Shown: positions 38,301 to 51,500 of the stretch, one piece after another
Layout of the letters: each line of letters begins with the position of its first letter
Numbering within the stretch: position 1 is the first letter of the stretch
Source of the DNA: Dipylidium caninum
Taxonomy: Eukaryota > Platyhelminthes > Cestoda > Cyclophyllidea > Dipylidiidae
Direction: 5' to 3'
DNA: 64,000 nucleotides
Assembly (NCBI GenBank): GCA_017562135.1
Contig: QEYB01000533.1
Location: forward strand, 310,001-374,000
The notes under the pieces: model-generated
The model's input: only the letters and a program-made list of their open reading frames with translations
What the model was told of the DNA's origin: nothing
Databases searched by the model: none
Translations under genes and position numbers: made by a program

Positions 38301-40349
38301 ATCGACGCCTCCGCCGCGAATCGAGCAGACCACCGGTCTGCCGGCGTCTCGTCTCAAGCCCCGCCGGCGAATTGCTTTGTTTACGCGCACGGGTGTTTAC
38401 ACACGCTCTGCAAAATTCGTGAAGGAGGCTGCCACCGAGGTCGTGGTGTATCGTGAAAATATTTCAGCTGGGTTTTGTAGGTAAATGCAACCTCAGTCCG
38501 TTGACATTTCGTGTCTACGTGTGAATAGTCAGTGGAAGAGAAATCAAAAGCATCAATGAAATACCGAAATTGGCAGAGAATGGGGCCTGAGGCTGATTTG
38601 AAACCTCGTGTAAGGTGGCGGAAGGACACAGACTGCGCACGTCTACGAGGCTGCTCCGTCGCAGGGAGGTCGCGGCACCGGTCGGACGGTGCGATTTGGA
38701 CAGACTCCTCCGCCCTCCTGCCTCGAGGGGGGGGGGCGGAGGGAGCGGACAAGTGGGACGCACGTCTCCGTGTTTAGCCACATCAACAGACCAGGCGAAC
38801 TCTATGAAAACGAGCCTCAGTGCACACACACACATACACGTGTCCACAGGAATACTCTGCTGCCGTCATTCATTTTGTTGTGTTTATGGACGGGGAACAA
38901 ATCGGCCGGTTCAGCTGATCATCGCCAACAACCAGGTGGAGCTGCTGACTGAATCGCAGAAGTTTTCCGCGTGCACAACGAATTCACTGGCCAATCTGCT
39001 TTCCAAGACGCGAGCCAATTGAGCCTACCCGCCTGGGCGTGGGCTTCGACTGCAAAGGGTGTGCGCTGGAGACACCAGAACAAGTCGCCTTTTAAACACA
39101 AAAGTGGGGAGGAAGCGGCACGGGTAGCTCGGCTCGCGGGCACTCCGCCGTTAGTGGCGTGCTAGGAGCTGGTGTGTAGAACAGCCGGTGCGATTCGGGC
39201 ACTGGGACCCGGCGGGGAGACCGCGTCTCTTCCAGCCCACTTCTGTAGGCTGCTGAAACGGTAACACTTGGTGGGCCGACACTCGGCAGCTTATGTACCC
39301 GCTGTGGATCTCAATGTCCACTCAGACGATTGCCAGCGCTGCGGCTCTGCTCAGACGTCTCAGTCTTTTCCCGCGAGGGCACAACTTCCGCGCCGCTGAT
39401 GTGTGGAAAGGGGCTCGTAGCAGGTTATTCTGACGCGGCAGCCACGAACTTTGGCATGTTTGCGCCATTACGTGATACGGCGAACTCACGAGAGTTTGTG
39501 GCTCCACTCGAGTGCGGTCGCAAGCATAGGGCTAGGGTTGGCAGGTCGCGGCGGAGATATTCAGGAAAGAAGGCATGAAGAACTCGTGATGATGGGTGAT
39601 TTCTTAATCCAAACACCCAGTTACAAGATGGCAGACAACGAACTTCATCTTTCAATAATGTTGGATTTCTCAAGGGAATAAATAACCAAGTAAGTTACTC
39701 TTAATCTCGGCAATGCCTCGAGGAGCAAGAACCTCGTCAATTCGCAACCGATTCAAGTTGTCACATGCACATCGTGACAGATGATCCCGCAAAGCGGCTG
39801 GCGTCACTCTTCACCAAATTCCTCAAACTCTGCGTAGAGGTATTCACAATGACAATATTTTCCTCTTCCATGAATTTTCTCTTACTAGGGCAAAATTATT
39901 TTACTGAGCACGTACGAGGACTGAGACGAGGCGGAATGATGTAACCTTAAGAATGCGCCAAATGGGGGTTGGCAGGAGTCGGGAGAGTTGAGGGGAAGTA
40001 GTCGTCAAATTAGTGAAATGGGAGAAGGGAGAAACATATCAAAAGCCTAGGGAGCATTAATGCTTTGCCAATCGTCGCGGCGACCATAGTACTGATAAGG
40101 AAATGAGTAGATATCAAAACCATTCTTACGTTGATCTGCAGTGAGGAGCTCCTGAGGATCGCAGACGAGGACACTTTGGGAAGAAACTCCACCGCTGCCA
40201 CTCCTGCCCGGCATGCACCGGCTCTTGGCGGTGACGATGTTGGGATAGGTTGTGACCTGGTTGATAAAATTATTGCTGTATTGGTAGGCCTCACTGATCC
40301 GTGCGATGAGGCAAGCCGTCACCAGAAGACACACTGTGGAAGTCAACAT
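35333..40349 (-). CDS. Secreted TPM-domain protein, MOLO1-like
   Basis: Extracellular TPM-domain protein. In C. elegans a relative, MOLO-1, is an auxiliary subunit of levamisole-sensitive acetylcholine receptors; a similar role here is only inference. Minus exons 40349-40130, 37845-37722, 35784-35640, 35470-35333: 208 residues, phases 1,2,0, all GT-AG. The N-terminus MLTSTVCLLVTACLIARISE is a signal peptide. VLVCDPQELLTADQLVSLN opens the TPM domain, followed by RPTIAIALVDSLRFGRAEEKL, YLFESWRLPTMCE, SDKIIIFYSKSDGVLYIYAG and FGSGIYEGMKYLLRRF, all typical of TPM domains. Introns of 2.3 and 1.9 kb are GC-rich and hold many spurious frames. No C-terminal membrane helix is seen. The final CAGTAAGA could also be read as a donor (CA|GTAAGA), so an extra 3' exon encoding an anchor is possible. 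Confidence 0.82.
37689..37711. repeat. AGC trinucleotide microsatellite
   Basis: About 7.7 perfect AGC units inside the TPM gene, ten bases downstream (in gene direction) of the GTAAGG donor at 37721. Confidence 0.9.
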
Positions 40350-42433
40350 ATTGTGAGTTGAACCTTTTCTTGCCAAGGGGAAGGAATACGCACACAAACT
40401 AGCACAGGTTAAGAGAATCCGCCTATCTACGCGAAGTGAGAGCGGCGCTTTTATCGGCCATCGGCAATTTCTTATTGGTGAAAAGGACCGACCAATGAGA
40501 GACGATGACATGGGATGCTGAACTATCAGTGGTTCGTGCTTAGTGGCGCCTCTTTCAAGTGTCGATGTGTCCCTGCGCTTTGCATTGTCATGCGTAAACT
40601 TCATCTCTGCGCCATGGCATTCTAATATTCATATCCTTTCAGCTGCTCCGGTACCTAGTTCTAGATTTCATCAAGTCAGGGTGGCGTTACATACACGCCT
40701 AAGGCGGAGCCTCGCCAATCGTTACAAGTAACGGGCAGTAGTGAGTTGTTGACAATGGCTGAATAGCCAAAGAGAAGGGATATTCTTTTACTTCTTATCT
40801 TTGACTTGTTTAAATCGAAATTTACGGGAATTCTGGATCAAGCACCTCTCACTTCTTCGCTCAGTAGTCACTCGGTGATTCATGGACATTTATACTAAGA
40901 GAGAGAGAATTTCGAGCAAAACGAAGTCGGAAGCCCATTTATTCTACTCAACCGCCGTCGTAATCGTCATGGCGCCTTTGTGCTGGAAAAGCGATGTCGT
41001 GAAGCACAGAGAAGCAATATCTTTCCTCTCTCCGTAGGCTCCGGCCAGGACACTCGCCCTCCCTCTTCCCACTTTATCGTGCCTTGCTTAGTGTTCGTTG
41101 GCCTTCAACCAGGAAATCAAAACGAAGTCAATATGGCAAGCTCCTTCAGTTATCTAAAATTTTAGACTGCGACAAGCCTAAACCGCTGGATGTTGCCGCC
41201 AATTACCTTCTTGCTTGTAGTACTAGCGCTTTGGATAAAGGAGAGTGGGGAAAGAAGAATCTCATCTGAACTTCTGCCGTAGAGGCGTATTTAACAGTTG
41301 TATTGATAAACTATCTCGATAATCTACTACTAACTTTAGAACTTTAACCTACTTAGGCGTCATTTCACCTTCTGCCAGCCAGCTGTGACGACTCCCCGTC
41401 TGAGACGTTAAAGGGAAAGAACCAGAGGGAACGCAAACTTATCCATTTGGTTCGGAGTCTTTTATTGACACTTTGATCCCTCCTGAGCTCCACATAAATC
41501 ATGCTCGCGAGTGGTAGAGGATTGAGGCAAGTCAACTTGTAAGACAGGCGCAGTCCAATTTGGCCCGGAAAATGCATCGTCTTGCCGTAGATACAAGACA
41601 AAATTTACAGACACTTACATCACGGAAAACACCGGAAAGATCTCAACAGAGATCCCATTTATCGAGATTCACGGATTGACATGATTCAGCACCGCCTTAG
41701 AGTGACACAAGTCCGCTTCATCTAAAGAGTCTTAGTAGTCACTGGGACAAATGCACAGTCGACTGGCTTTTAACGCCAATACTGGTGAAGAGCACAGTAT
41801 GTTCTAATCACGAGAGGCGCAAAAGGAATTTTTCATCATTGCGTTCAATTTACCACAATGATCATAATCAGTGGAAAATACATGAAAATCGTCCCAACTG
41901 TGAAAATTCTGGAAAAAATAAGTCCCACAACTATCTTCCCTAATTCCGCCTAACCCACAAACAAAGTGGCTATCTTACAGAATCAACAAAACCGTCTCGC
42001 ATACGTTGAGTTCTATAGTTAAACTAGCTGCAACTAGTATGCCGATTACAAGCAGTCATTTATTCCTTAATTAACAATTTAGGGTCACGATGTTGTAAGA
42101 ACGTAAATTCCGCAAAAATCGTGCTAAAAGTCACGCCCTCAGGCTACGGTTCCACGCTAATAGTGCATTTGTAACGGTTGACGATCCAACTGAAACGAAC
42201 ACCTGAAGAAAACGTTTATGATTTGAAGAAAAACCTAATAAATATACGCCATCGAGCGCAGAGAGAATGACAACTTATTCGAAACCTTTCAAAAGAAACT
42301 TTATGAAAAAAAAAAACAATTAGAAGTCAGTTCATAAAGCGGTTACTTTGAATAAGAACACAAAATCACTAGTTCACCTCTAAGTGGTACAAAGAAAAAT
42401 TCTATTTACAGAATGGCACGTGGGTCGGTCCGT
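40350..42433. other. Intergenic region between CDK9 and the TPM gene
   Basis: 2.1 kb holding the CDK9 3' end (candidate minus-strand AATAAA at 42064-42059, about 370 nt after the stop) and the TPM promoter. AT-rich above 41.2 kb. Short open frames at 40980-41269 and 41601-41365 show no domain. Confidence 0.5.
40448..40496 (-). promoter_or_regulatory. Candidate core promoter of the TPM gene
   Basis: On the minus strand a TATA-like GATAAAAG lies at 40455-40448, about 100 nt before the ATG. A CCAAT box (minus) is at 40478-40474 and a second in opposite orientation at 40492-40496. The arrangement suits a regulated TATA promoter; it is inferred from sequence only. Confidence 0.35.
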
Positions 42434-43821
42434 TTAATAAACGCGATCGAAGCTCATGCTGCTTTCTACCTGGTTTTGAGCTCCTCCTGCCGCTGGAATC
42501 CCCCCTCGACCCCTATAACCCGGGCCGCCGCGGTACTGTCCACCTCCACGATACTGTTGCTGTTGCAGCTGCCGAGCCCGGTTATTGGTAACGTATTCAA
42601 GAAAGGAGTGACCGTTTTGAGAGAGGCATGACAAGTCGCCAGGAGGTGGGTCTTCGAGGAAGAATTCATGCGCCAGAGCCTGCTCAGCAGTCAGTCGACG
42701 GGAGGGATTGCAAACGAGGAGGCGATCAATTAGGTCGATAGCAGAAGGGGTGGAAATAGAAGCAAGTCGTTCCTTCAAGGTGCGCCGCGTATCCATTGGG
42801 AGTTTAGTCTTCTTGTAGTTATCCAAATTCTCTACACCTGGCCACACGGCCGGAGTGATGGAGCCGCATAAATTAATGATTAGTCTAAGCTGATTCAATT
42901 CATTTTCACCTTGCATAAGAGGGCAACGGGTCCAGAGCTCAGCAATGATGCAACCTACGCCCCAAAGATCCACTGGTTTACTGTAGGTGCGGTCCATTAG
43001 AAGGATTTCCGGGGGACGATACCAAAGTGTAACGACCATTGCTGTATACTGTGGTCGCTTATCCTGCCGCCAAGGGGTAACGGTAACGCGAGCCAGACCA
43101 AAATCTGCTATTTTGAGGTGTCCACTACTATCAATTAGTATGTTTGAAGCTTTCAAATCACGGTGGAGGACGTTGTTACTGGAAAAAAAATTAAGTAAAT
43201 AAACATGAAGGAAAACTCCTTGCAAGAAAACATCCACAAAAACGCACTCATGAAGGAATTTGATTCCAGTAAGCAGTTGTTTCGCGATACCTTTCTTTAT
43301 AGGCAAATTAATGTCCACTTTTTGATTAAGAAGTCCGGCAAGATCATGATCACAAAATTCAAAAAGCAGGTAAAATTCGTATCTGGACCCGTTAGTGTTG
43401 AGATCTGGAATGGTGTTCTTCATTAGCAAGAATACGTACTACGTTTGTGACAAATTCCGTGCAAACGAACAATATTTTCGTGACGCAACATTTGCAGAAT
43501 TATTACCTCTCGAAGTGCAGTAACAGGAAACTATAAAACGGGCGTTAAAAAGGGACGTCACATTACCCCTTCCGTTTCTTTTTCAGTTCTCAAGCGTTTT
43601 AGAGCAAATATCTCTTTGGTGGTTTTGTGCTGCACTTTAAAAACTTCGCCGAATGTGCCCTGGCCGACTTTAGTAAGGTTGTCGTAGTCGTCGACGGGGT
43701 AGGTAGTCGTTTTCTTCTCAATTTCCCTCTCAATGTATTTAAAGACTTCTGTGTGGTCCGATTCCAGTTCTTTGACGAGCAAATCCAGTTCACACTCATC
43801 CATTTTCGAAGAAAGTGGCAT
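42434..43821 (-). CDS. CDK9: Cyclin-dependent kinase 9 (P-TEFb catalytic subunit)
   Basis: Nuclear Ser/Thr kinase that with cyclin T phosphorylates the RNA polymerase II tail and negative elongation factors to release paused polymerase. Minus exons 43821-43567, 43529-43440, 43404-43248, 43178-42434; introns of 37, 35 and 69 nt. A stop lies directly before the ATG. The N-terminal extension is about 45 residues. Motifs: VGQGTFGEV glycine loop, FALKRLR with the ATP Lys, FPVTALRE (the PITALRE helix), FCDHDLAGLL, LHRDLKASNILI, ADFGLARV, TAMVVTLWYRPPE with the activating Thr, DLWGVGCIIAELWTRCPLMQG and LCGSITPAVWPGVENL. The tail holds a Gln run and RGG repeats and ends FDRVY, like human FERVF. The exon sum is 1247 nt: one base is missing after FPVTALREV (near 43498-43504). 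Restoring length gives about 415 residues against 372 in human. Confidence 0.92.
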
Positions 43822-45542
43822 TTAGCCACCAACTCAAACAGCTCATCCGTTGGCGAAAACATTTAAACATGTTAGAATGTGAGTTTCATTTCATTATGTT
43901 TCGTGTTGTTCACCACTGATGTATTTGCGTATAAACTATTCACACATCTTAAATTTAAAAAGAATATTTTCTTAAGCGGATTTGTTTTTAAAAGAAAATA
44001 TATCCCGCATCTTCTACAGTACCGTAGATTTTTACGTGCGATATAAGATCAGTTTGATCCACAGCAATTCAATTGCGCTCCCGTAATTTGTGTATGTCAA
44101 TATCATATGTATAGATAGAAGTTTCAACGACATTTAAAAAAAATTTTTGCGGGTTAACTATGCCTTTTCCGAGATGGTTTGCAATGCAGGATAAAGCCTT
44201 GCCAAAGGTGCTTTCAAGCGTAAACGGCTTCAATACTTTTATTTTAACACTTCCTCCGTTGATCCCTCATTGTATTTGGTAATTACAACTTTCGCAGCTC
44301 AAAACACAAACAGATGGAACACCAGCTTCTCCTAAAAGGAAGTTTATCTAAGTCCATTTACTCTTTCTAAGTGATACATACTAGTTTTCCATACATGCAG
44401 GCTCCAGCCATTGGGTGGGATTTGCTTAGAATATGATAAATATTGCACTTTCATATCATTTACGCACCCGAAAGATTTTACCCGTAATAACCAGATTCCC
44501 TCCTTATAACCAATAAATGGATCGTGCCAATTATTTGCGATGGTTCGGTTTCCCACACTAAAACGGAGAATCAATGGTATAAATCATTGCCGAATTATAC
44601 TGTCGACTCTGAGACTTCAAGAGCAATATCAAATTTATTTAATACAATCTACCAGACTTGTGTTTGTGCAAACTTACCAGAGAATTATTTCGAGGAAAAA
44701 ATTTTTCTACGGGGGAGCAGGAACCCCTTAAATTCTCCATGCCTATTTTACCTTATGTGAGAAGGGACTGTGTGTCAAATGTCTTTTACAAAGTTGGACC
44801 TTGTGTCCTTTTTCACGTTTAGAGGATTTAATGATAGGGCGAATTTATTTTTGTAAGTAATAAACCTAATTCTTTCTTGTGCTCGGACATCTCAGCTATT
44901 CATTTAAGTCTGTTCGGTTTGTGGTGTAGTGTCAGTTTAAACCACAAGATCGAGAGGTCATCAGATCCTGGAAGACAATGAAAAATGCAGATTCAGAAGC
45001 TCTAACTTATGTATTTATATGATCTGTAGTTGTATGGAAAATCATCCAACTAGAACACTCGGAAATAACCGGGTGTTCTAGTTGGATGATTTTCCATATT
45101 CCAGCATTGGTTGACCTTTGATATGGCATTGCGTGCTATCCATTCATTCAGCTCCAGATAATTCTAGTTTAAGTATTTACCCAATCAATATCGGAAGTGA
45201 AGGTAGGATCATCGAGCCTGGAATAGTTTCATCGGAAAGAAAATTGTAGTCAACCGTTGGGGGTGTATCAATGATGCCACACGTTGAACAGACTACAGAT
45301 AAATCGTTCACAATTTGGTAGAAGTTATGATTGGTGGGTGTATGCCGTTCCTTGATCCCAAAGGTGTCTACAAAGTAACAGATAGCAAAATACCTTGTAT
45401 TTATTACATACTATAAGCACTTTTAAAGCACTTTCAAGTTAAACAGTCTTTTAATTTTTATTTAACCAGCACGCAATTTTTCAAGTTGTTTTTAATTCTT
45501 CTCTCGACCGCCTCATTCATAGTTGTTGTGTCAAGGACAGAA
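43822..45542. other. Divergent intergenic region between CDK9 and PRKDC
   Basis: 1.7 kb, AT-rich, expected to contain both promoters. No coding sequence is supported; the open stretch at 44524-44760 has no domain. It contains the hairpin described at 45033-45098. Confidence 0.5.
45033..45098. repeat. Near-perfect inverted repeat (30-bp stem, 6-nt loop)
   Basis: Left arm 45033-45062 and right arm 45069-45098 pair at 29 of 30 positions, with one T-G wobble (45059 with 45072). The loop is AAATAA at 45063-45068. It lies about 1.2 kb upstream of CDK9's start and 0.45 kb upstream of PRKDC's. It is much more perfect than a usual animal pre-miRNA, so a small foldback element or a read artefact is as likely as an RNA gene. 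Confidence 0.95.
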
Positions 45543-48500
45543 ATGCACCTTATGTCTGAGATCGCTGATATCAATCGTTTGGTAAAAAAGAGGAAATACG
45601 ATGAGGCAAAGCATGTCCTGCATAACTTAGAAGAAAAAGTCCTTAACGATCCCACTTTAATTAGTTTGTATTTTAATTTTCTTTAATGCATGCACTGCAG
45701 ATATTATCCTATTGGAAGGTTATGAGTCCTCGCGCATTTTTAAGTCATTATCTATTTGCGATCAGGCTGTGGATGTTAGTATGAATCTTATTCTCTATGT
45801 TTAGTCCGAGGATTTTAGGTATGCCTTTTGCAATTTCGTTACAAAACTCACGATGAACCCTCATTTCCTCGTTGACTATTATGAAAATCTTCTGGTAAAC
45901 AAATTTCATTTTACTGATTCATAGGATACATCATTTTCTGGTTATATGCGCGCTAAGACCGCGAGATTAAAAGAGGCGTGGTTGCACCTGTTAAGAAGGG
46001 TATTATCTATATTTTTTCCCGACCTCATAGGTTATCACTCACTCAACCACAGAGAAACCAAATGTAACGATTTTAATGTCGTACGGAGAACAGTTCCTTG
46101 AGCAACTAGCGTCCAAGCAAACCCAGTCTGTTACTGGTGGTTTGTGCCTAACTTTAGCTGCGATCATCTCCTATACTCCGGCGGTGGAATTTTTACGCGA
46201 AAGACTGCTTAGTTTCTTTTCAAAATTATTATCGCAAGCGATTGAGCAAGATACTAGGAATCTTCAGTTAATTGTCGTTTCGGCCGTTTTTTCCAGTCTA
46301 TCAAAAATGATAAACGCTAATGGTTCTAACATGAAACTTGATGGTGAGAGATTCGTACTTCTTTCACACTCATTCGTCTAGATTTAGACAAGTTTTGCAG
46401 CTACTCAATGCGTATTATTAACTCCAGCTTAACTACACAATTCAACGGTAAATTTCTTAGACGGATTTGCAAGTTCCTCGAGTCCTCTTTTCTCAACATT
46501 ATTTCAGGCAATTTTAATGTCGACCCGGCAAGTTACCCCACGGCGTTTTCATTAGTTGAAGAACCTTTTTATTTTGGACGAAGGATGTAGGCGAAGAATA
46601 AGTCGTTCCTTTAGGATATTATGTGATGAGCTAGAAGTTTGTAGTAAATAGTTAAATAGACTGCAAAGGAGATATTTTTTAAAATGATTACCCCGTTACA
46701 AATTTTAAACATTTTTACTCCTTATTTGTATGTAGACGTCTATGTGCTTTCTCCAGCGCTTGTGCGTGCACCAAATATCGTCCGTAGCCACTGCCGGTCG
46801 GAGGGCCTATGTTGCAATGTTAATATGTTGTAAAAAATCTTTCCTCACGGAGGACACCCTTTCCCCTTCCCAAACCCAAATGTTAGAAAAGATTTTGTCT
46901 TTTCTCTGCGGACATAACATATTTCCTTCTTTCGTTCCATTTCCTTTAAAATGCTTGAGCATCCTCGCTCCGGTAAGTGGTGTATTCGATGAGATATTTT
47001 TAGCCTACTTCTCTGTTTCAATTAGTTTTATCATTATTTTAGGTCTACCATAAGTTCCCATTAACTGTTGATGCAAGTGAAGTTCTTATACATACAGTAA
47101 AAGAAGTTATCCATCTGGTCAAGGAAATTTCCGAATCTTCTATTCTCTCAAACGCTTACTCTCTTCCTAGCCTGATTGAATCTATTGCATATCTGTTGGC
47201 TGGATGTTTTTTATTAGAACAGTATCGAGAATTGCTTTTGGAATCTTTAAAACGAGCAATCTTCACGTGCTTTAAAGTCTATCCAACTCTCTCTGTCAAT
47301 GTAACCGAAAGCATCACTCACTCAATATTCACGTCAATTGAGGTCACAGGAAGCGATGATGACTTTGTTTCAGTGCTTAAAGAAGCTTGTGAGTTTCTCC
47401 ATACACTTTTGAAAAATGCTTTTGTCAAATGATTTGGAGTCGATCTAAACGAGCGCTTCTTTACTCCCGTACTTCTTAGTATACCACGCCATTTTGCACA
47501 CGTGTTCACATTCGGCGTTAGATTTTGAGACTAGCGAATCGGATGACGAAGCGGACGAGGATGAGACCGGAGGCATGGAAGCGAATTTGGAATCACTCAG
47601 TCAGCCCAGTGGTGCTTCTCAGATGGTGGTGATACCAAAGCCTTCCTACCAAGTGTATTTGCCACTGTGGCGAAAGTTGCTCGGTTTGCCTACCGGTTTG
47701 ATTGAAAAGGTGGGTTATTTCAATAGGTCCTCATAAAATAAAGGTTCCCATCTGTAATTGATGTTACTTAGGCACTGTGTGGGGATGCGTGCGTGAGGTA
47801 TGCCTTTCTGTTGTCGACACACCACCTCGAGTTTCTTTCAGGGCTATGAGACAAACCGGTATAGACGTCCGACTTATGTAGTCTTTTGGAGCCGCAGATC
47901 CCTAAAGCGCATGTTCAGGTCAAACTGAAGAAGGACAAAATTGCATGCGCAATGCTTAGTATAGAGGATAATTTTGGTCGGATCGTGAATATTGTTAGGG
48001 TTCCTCGTTGCATGTCTGAGTCTTCATTCCACTTGAAATGTGCCTAAGTTTGCTTTGTAGAAGCGGTTTGTACGTGACAATACAAAATCCTCGACGTTGA
48101 TATTCCAACTCCTACTCGCCTCTTCATTGAAAATTCTAAACCACTTGGAATATTCCTACGAGGAGGACACTACAGACACTAGTGATATGGAATCGCAAGT
48201 AGTTGTCAAGTCTCCACAGGACATTCTTCTCCTCTCAAACTTTACGTCTTTTCTGCAGTAAGTAGAGCCAGATCTAAATAACCCTTTGAATACTTGAAGA
48301 CAGATTCTGGTCGTTAGTGGAGGAGAAAGCGAGTTATACTGTGGGCGAAGAAGGCTGTGCCCGTGGGACTGCCCTTTCACGTTACTGTTAGCATTAGCGT
48401 TCTCATTTTCCATGCTTGGTGAATTAAACTTGGAAGAAATAAAGATACAAATGAACCTAATGTGATTTGGCAATAATTTCGGGTTGAGATAGCGCTTTAA

Positions 48501-51500
48501 GGCTTTCAGCATCTTAGTTAGATGATTTGATCGCCGCCAGTTTCTCCAACTCTTATCTTCATACTCCAAAGATTGTTGGGTACACGAAAGTGCGAAACGA
48601 GAATCTGCTAACCTCATTTGTATTCTTGCCTAGGCAAATTCTGCCGGATTGTTCACTTACTATCAGCCATGACCTTGTGTCTTCTTTCCTACAAGCTTCC
48701 CTTGACTTCGTTGAGAGGTGAGATGCATTCATTAAAAAGTATTTTTCCCAGGCCTAGACGGTTGTCTTCGTCAAAGTGAGAGAAAAAGAGGCTAAATGAT
48801 TTAGCAATGTGACCCAACATCGAGTTAAACCACCTCATTTTGGCACCATTTGACTGATTCTTATTCACGCTTCCACCGACTTTCTCCGTCTGTTTGTATA
48901 GTACACAGAATGCGGCTGAAATGAAGCACAAATGACTCAAAACATGGTAAAAGTGTTTCCTATCGCACTGCGTAGTTGTCTGTGATGACGCCTTTCACAC
49001 AATTATGCAAACTTCAGAATTACCACTGAGGTCAATTGTAGATCAGTGCCTATCTTATTATCACAGAGAGTAGCTGAACGACGTAATCATTCTTTTTAAC
49101 AGTCACTAATACGTTTTTTTATTCCGATCTGCAGCAGTTCTGTTTTGCATGCACTTTCCCCTTGTACATTGCCGTGATAGACTTGTGTATCATGTTGGAA
49201 GTGTACATGCTAGAGAATGACACAAGCACTCAAACCTCTTGTAGGTACCCTCTTCTCAGTGGACTTCATCGTCTTCTAACACTGGCTCATTTGTTGGCTA
49301 GAAGATCGGGCTTCTTTGAAGGTATTTATTACAATTGACATCCACATTATCACCTGTCAAAATTCTCTACCTTAGAAAGTTGTTCCTTTAAGTGTCTTAT
49401 CTCAAAACATATGTAAATGTGTGATGAAACATCAAACCATTTACATTTGCGGTGCCTTTTTATAGTAATAATGAGAAGTAAGAGTGGGTGGGACGGGGTG
49501 AATTTTAGGGGCCGAGCCGACCAGCTGCCTCATTCTAACTCGATTGAGGTCATTTGCCAACTCCCTATTGGCCGCCTTTTCACCGACGGGGACTCTGGCG
49601 CCAGACGACCTCAGCATTGCCCGGTGCACCTGTCTCCTCACTTTGCCTCTCTACGTGATCACCTCACAGCCTGAAAATGTCACTTTCAAACAACTCGGTT
49701 ACCTCACTGCCGCCAGTGCGCAATTGGTTGCCTTGCATGGTCGTTGTGAAGTCATGGCGACGGATATTGTGTCCGCTGTTGAATCTTGGTTGAAAGGTAA
49801 GTATCGGTAGTCGGATTTCACGTTCATTTGGTAGGTTTAACCTGTTTATTTATCCTTTTCGTTTTACCAGAAGTCAAATCTCACCCTGTCTACCCCACGG
49901 CATTGGGGATTCTGATTCCGGCATTGGCCAGTCTGCTGGAGATTAACAATGGGGAGGATTCCGGAGACAAGGCATCATCGCTTTTCGTTGGTCGACGGTC
50001 GCGACGGTCCGGCTATAGGACGGAGATCCGGCGGTCGATTAGAACAATTGCGAAACGATCTGCTCGACAGGGCCTCAGGTCGCAACTCACTGAGGCGCAA
50101 GTCAAGGTCCTTGAAATCCTTGGTCAAAATGCCTTGTATTGGCGATTCTTTACTTTGGTTGGTCAAAAATAAGATATTAATGAGATTTGTTACAGCAGAA
50201 GAATTTTGACGAGGATACAAAAAACTTTGTACATATTTTACCCACCGGCAAAGGTGTTTTTAATGACCTAACTTTGTGCCTGCCCTATCCCGATCTGAGA
50301 CCACTTATTCGTCTGTCTAATTTGCGGTTGCTGGGACATCTCCTTCATATTCTGCTTTGGCGACCGAAATGCACTGCGTTCTCGCCCAGTAAAGGCAAGT
50401 CGAACATTTATTTACTCGCCTTCTAGTTAGTACAAGTGTTGTTCGCCAAGCAAGAGTATCAGCAGCCGAATACCTACATGAATACATTGTTCTCAGCTTG
50501 GTAAATCAACATGCCCCTTCGGCAACACCTCACGAAGCGGTGGGGGAGAGTGATTCTGCCTACTGGTCCCTCCTATTCCATGTGACCCTAATTTTGGGGG
50601 CTGATAACGATCCAGTAAGCTGTTGAGTTTGATGCAACCTGATTTTAGCTTATTCGTGGGCTCTTTCGGTGCCTCGCCTTTCAATTGACGCACTGGTTTG
50701 CTGGTTACCCGAGTACCGCTTTGTGTGGAGCTAAACTTCTGCGGAAAATCCTCCTACGCGTCCTGAACCTCACTCCACCTGAAGATGATGTATGCGACTT
50801 TGTTGATTCGACGTGGCCGCTGCCTGGTAGCATTACCTTTTCTCCCCCTCATCTTCCTACTAGAATCGCTTCAGACGAGACGCACGAAACTGGCCTCCGC
50901 CTGTCTTCGCGAGTTCTTGCTCTGGATGAACCACCAGACCACTGGAAATAAGAGACTCGCCTCCCTCGGTGACCAAACATTCGAGGGCCTTCTGGAATGC
51001 ATTTTAAATGGTCTCTGTCAGAATGGAGCTGCGACTCAACCTTTCACAGACGGAATCGCCTCCCTTCTGAGGTATGAAATAAGTGTGTACCTTACCAGAT
51101 TTTCATCGCACTTAGAGAACGAACAGAACTGGCTTTCCGCTATATATATCTTCTTATCGATGCCTTTGCGCGGTCCTCCTTGTCAGGTAGGCGGTAATTT
51201 AACACTAAATAACGTTCCAGCATCTTGCAAAAATTCGCCTTCTGCCTTGAGCCGAGCGGTCGGATTGCTCACGGAGTTGGTGAGACGATCGCCAGAAAAT
51301 GTGCGATTTAACGACTGTGCGGGACCTGAGAAAAGACCGCGTTTGATGAAGACCAGCGTGGACAAACCCATAGTCGAGTCGCTTAAACCACCATCGTGGA
51401 AGTCTGCTTCTATTTCTTCCTGTCTGAACTCCCTTCTCCTGGCCTGCCGAGATCCCTTCATGGGAGATGTGTTTCAGGAACTCGTGAAAAAAATCGTCTC

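Noticed and set aside
45033..45098. Hairpin as a microRNA precursor or bacterial-type terminator
   Set aside because: The stem is too perfect and the loop too small for a typical animal pre-miRNA, and there is no U-tract. Rho-independent terminators do not apply in this genome.
51187..51220. 34-nt GTAGGC...CCAG segment considered as a PRKDC micro-intron
   Set aside because: Removing it shifts the frame into a stop, whereas reading through keeps a long open frame that aligns with DNA-PKcs.
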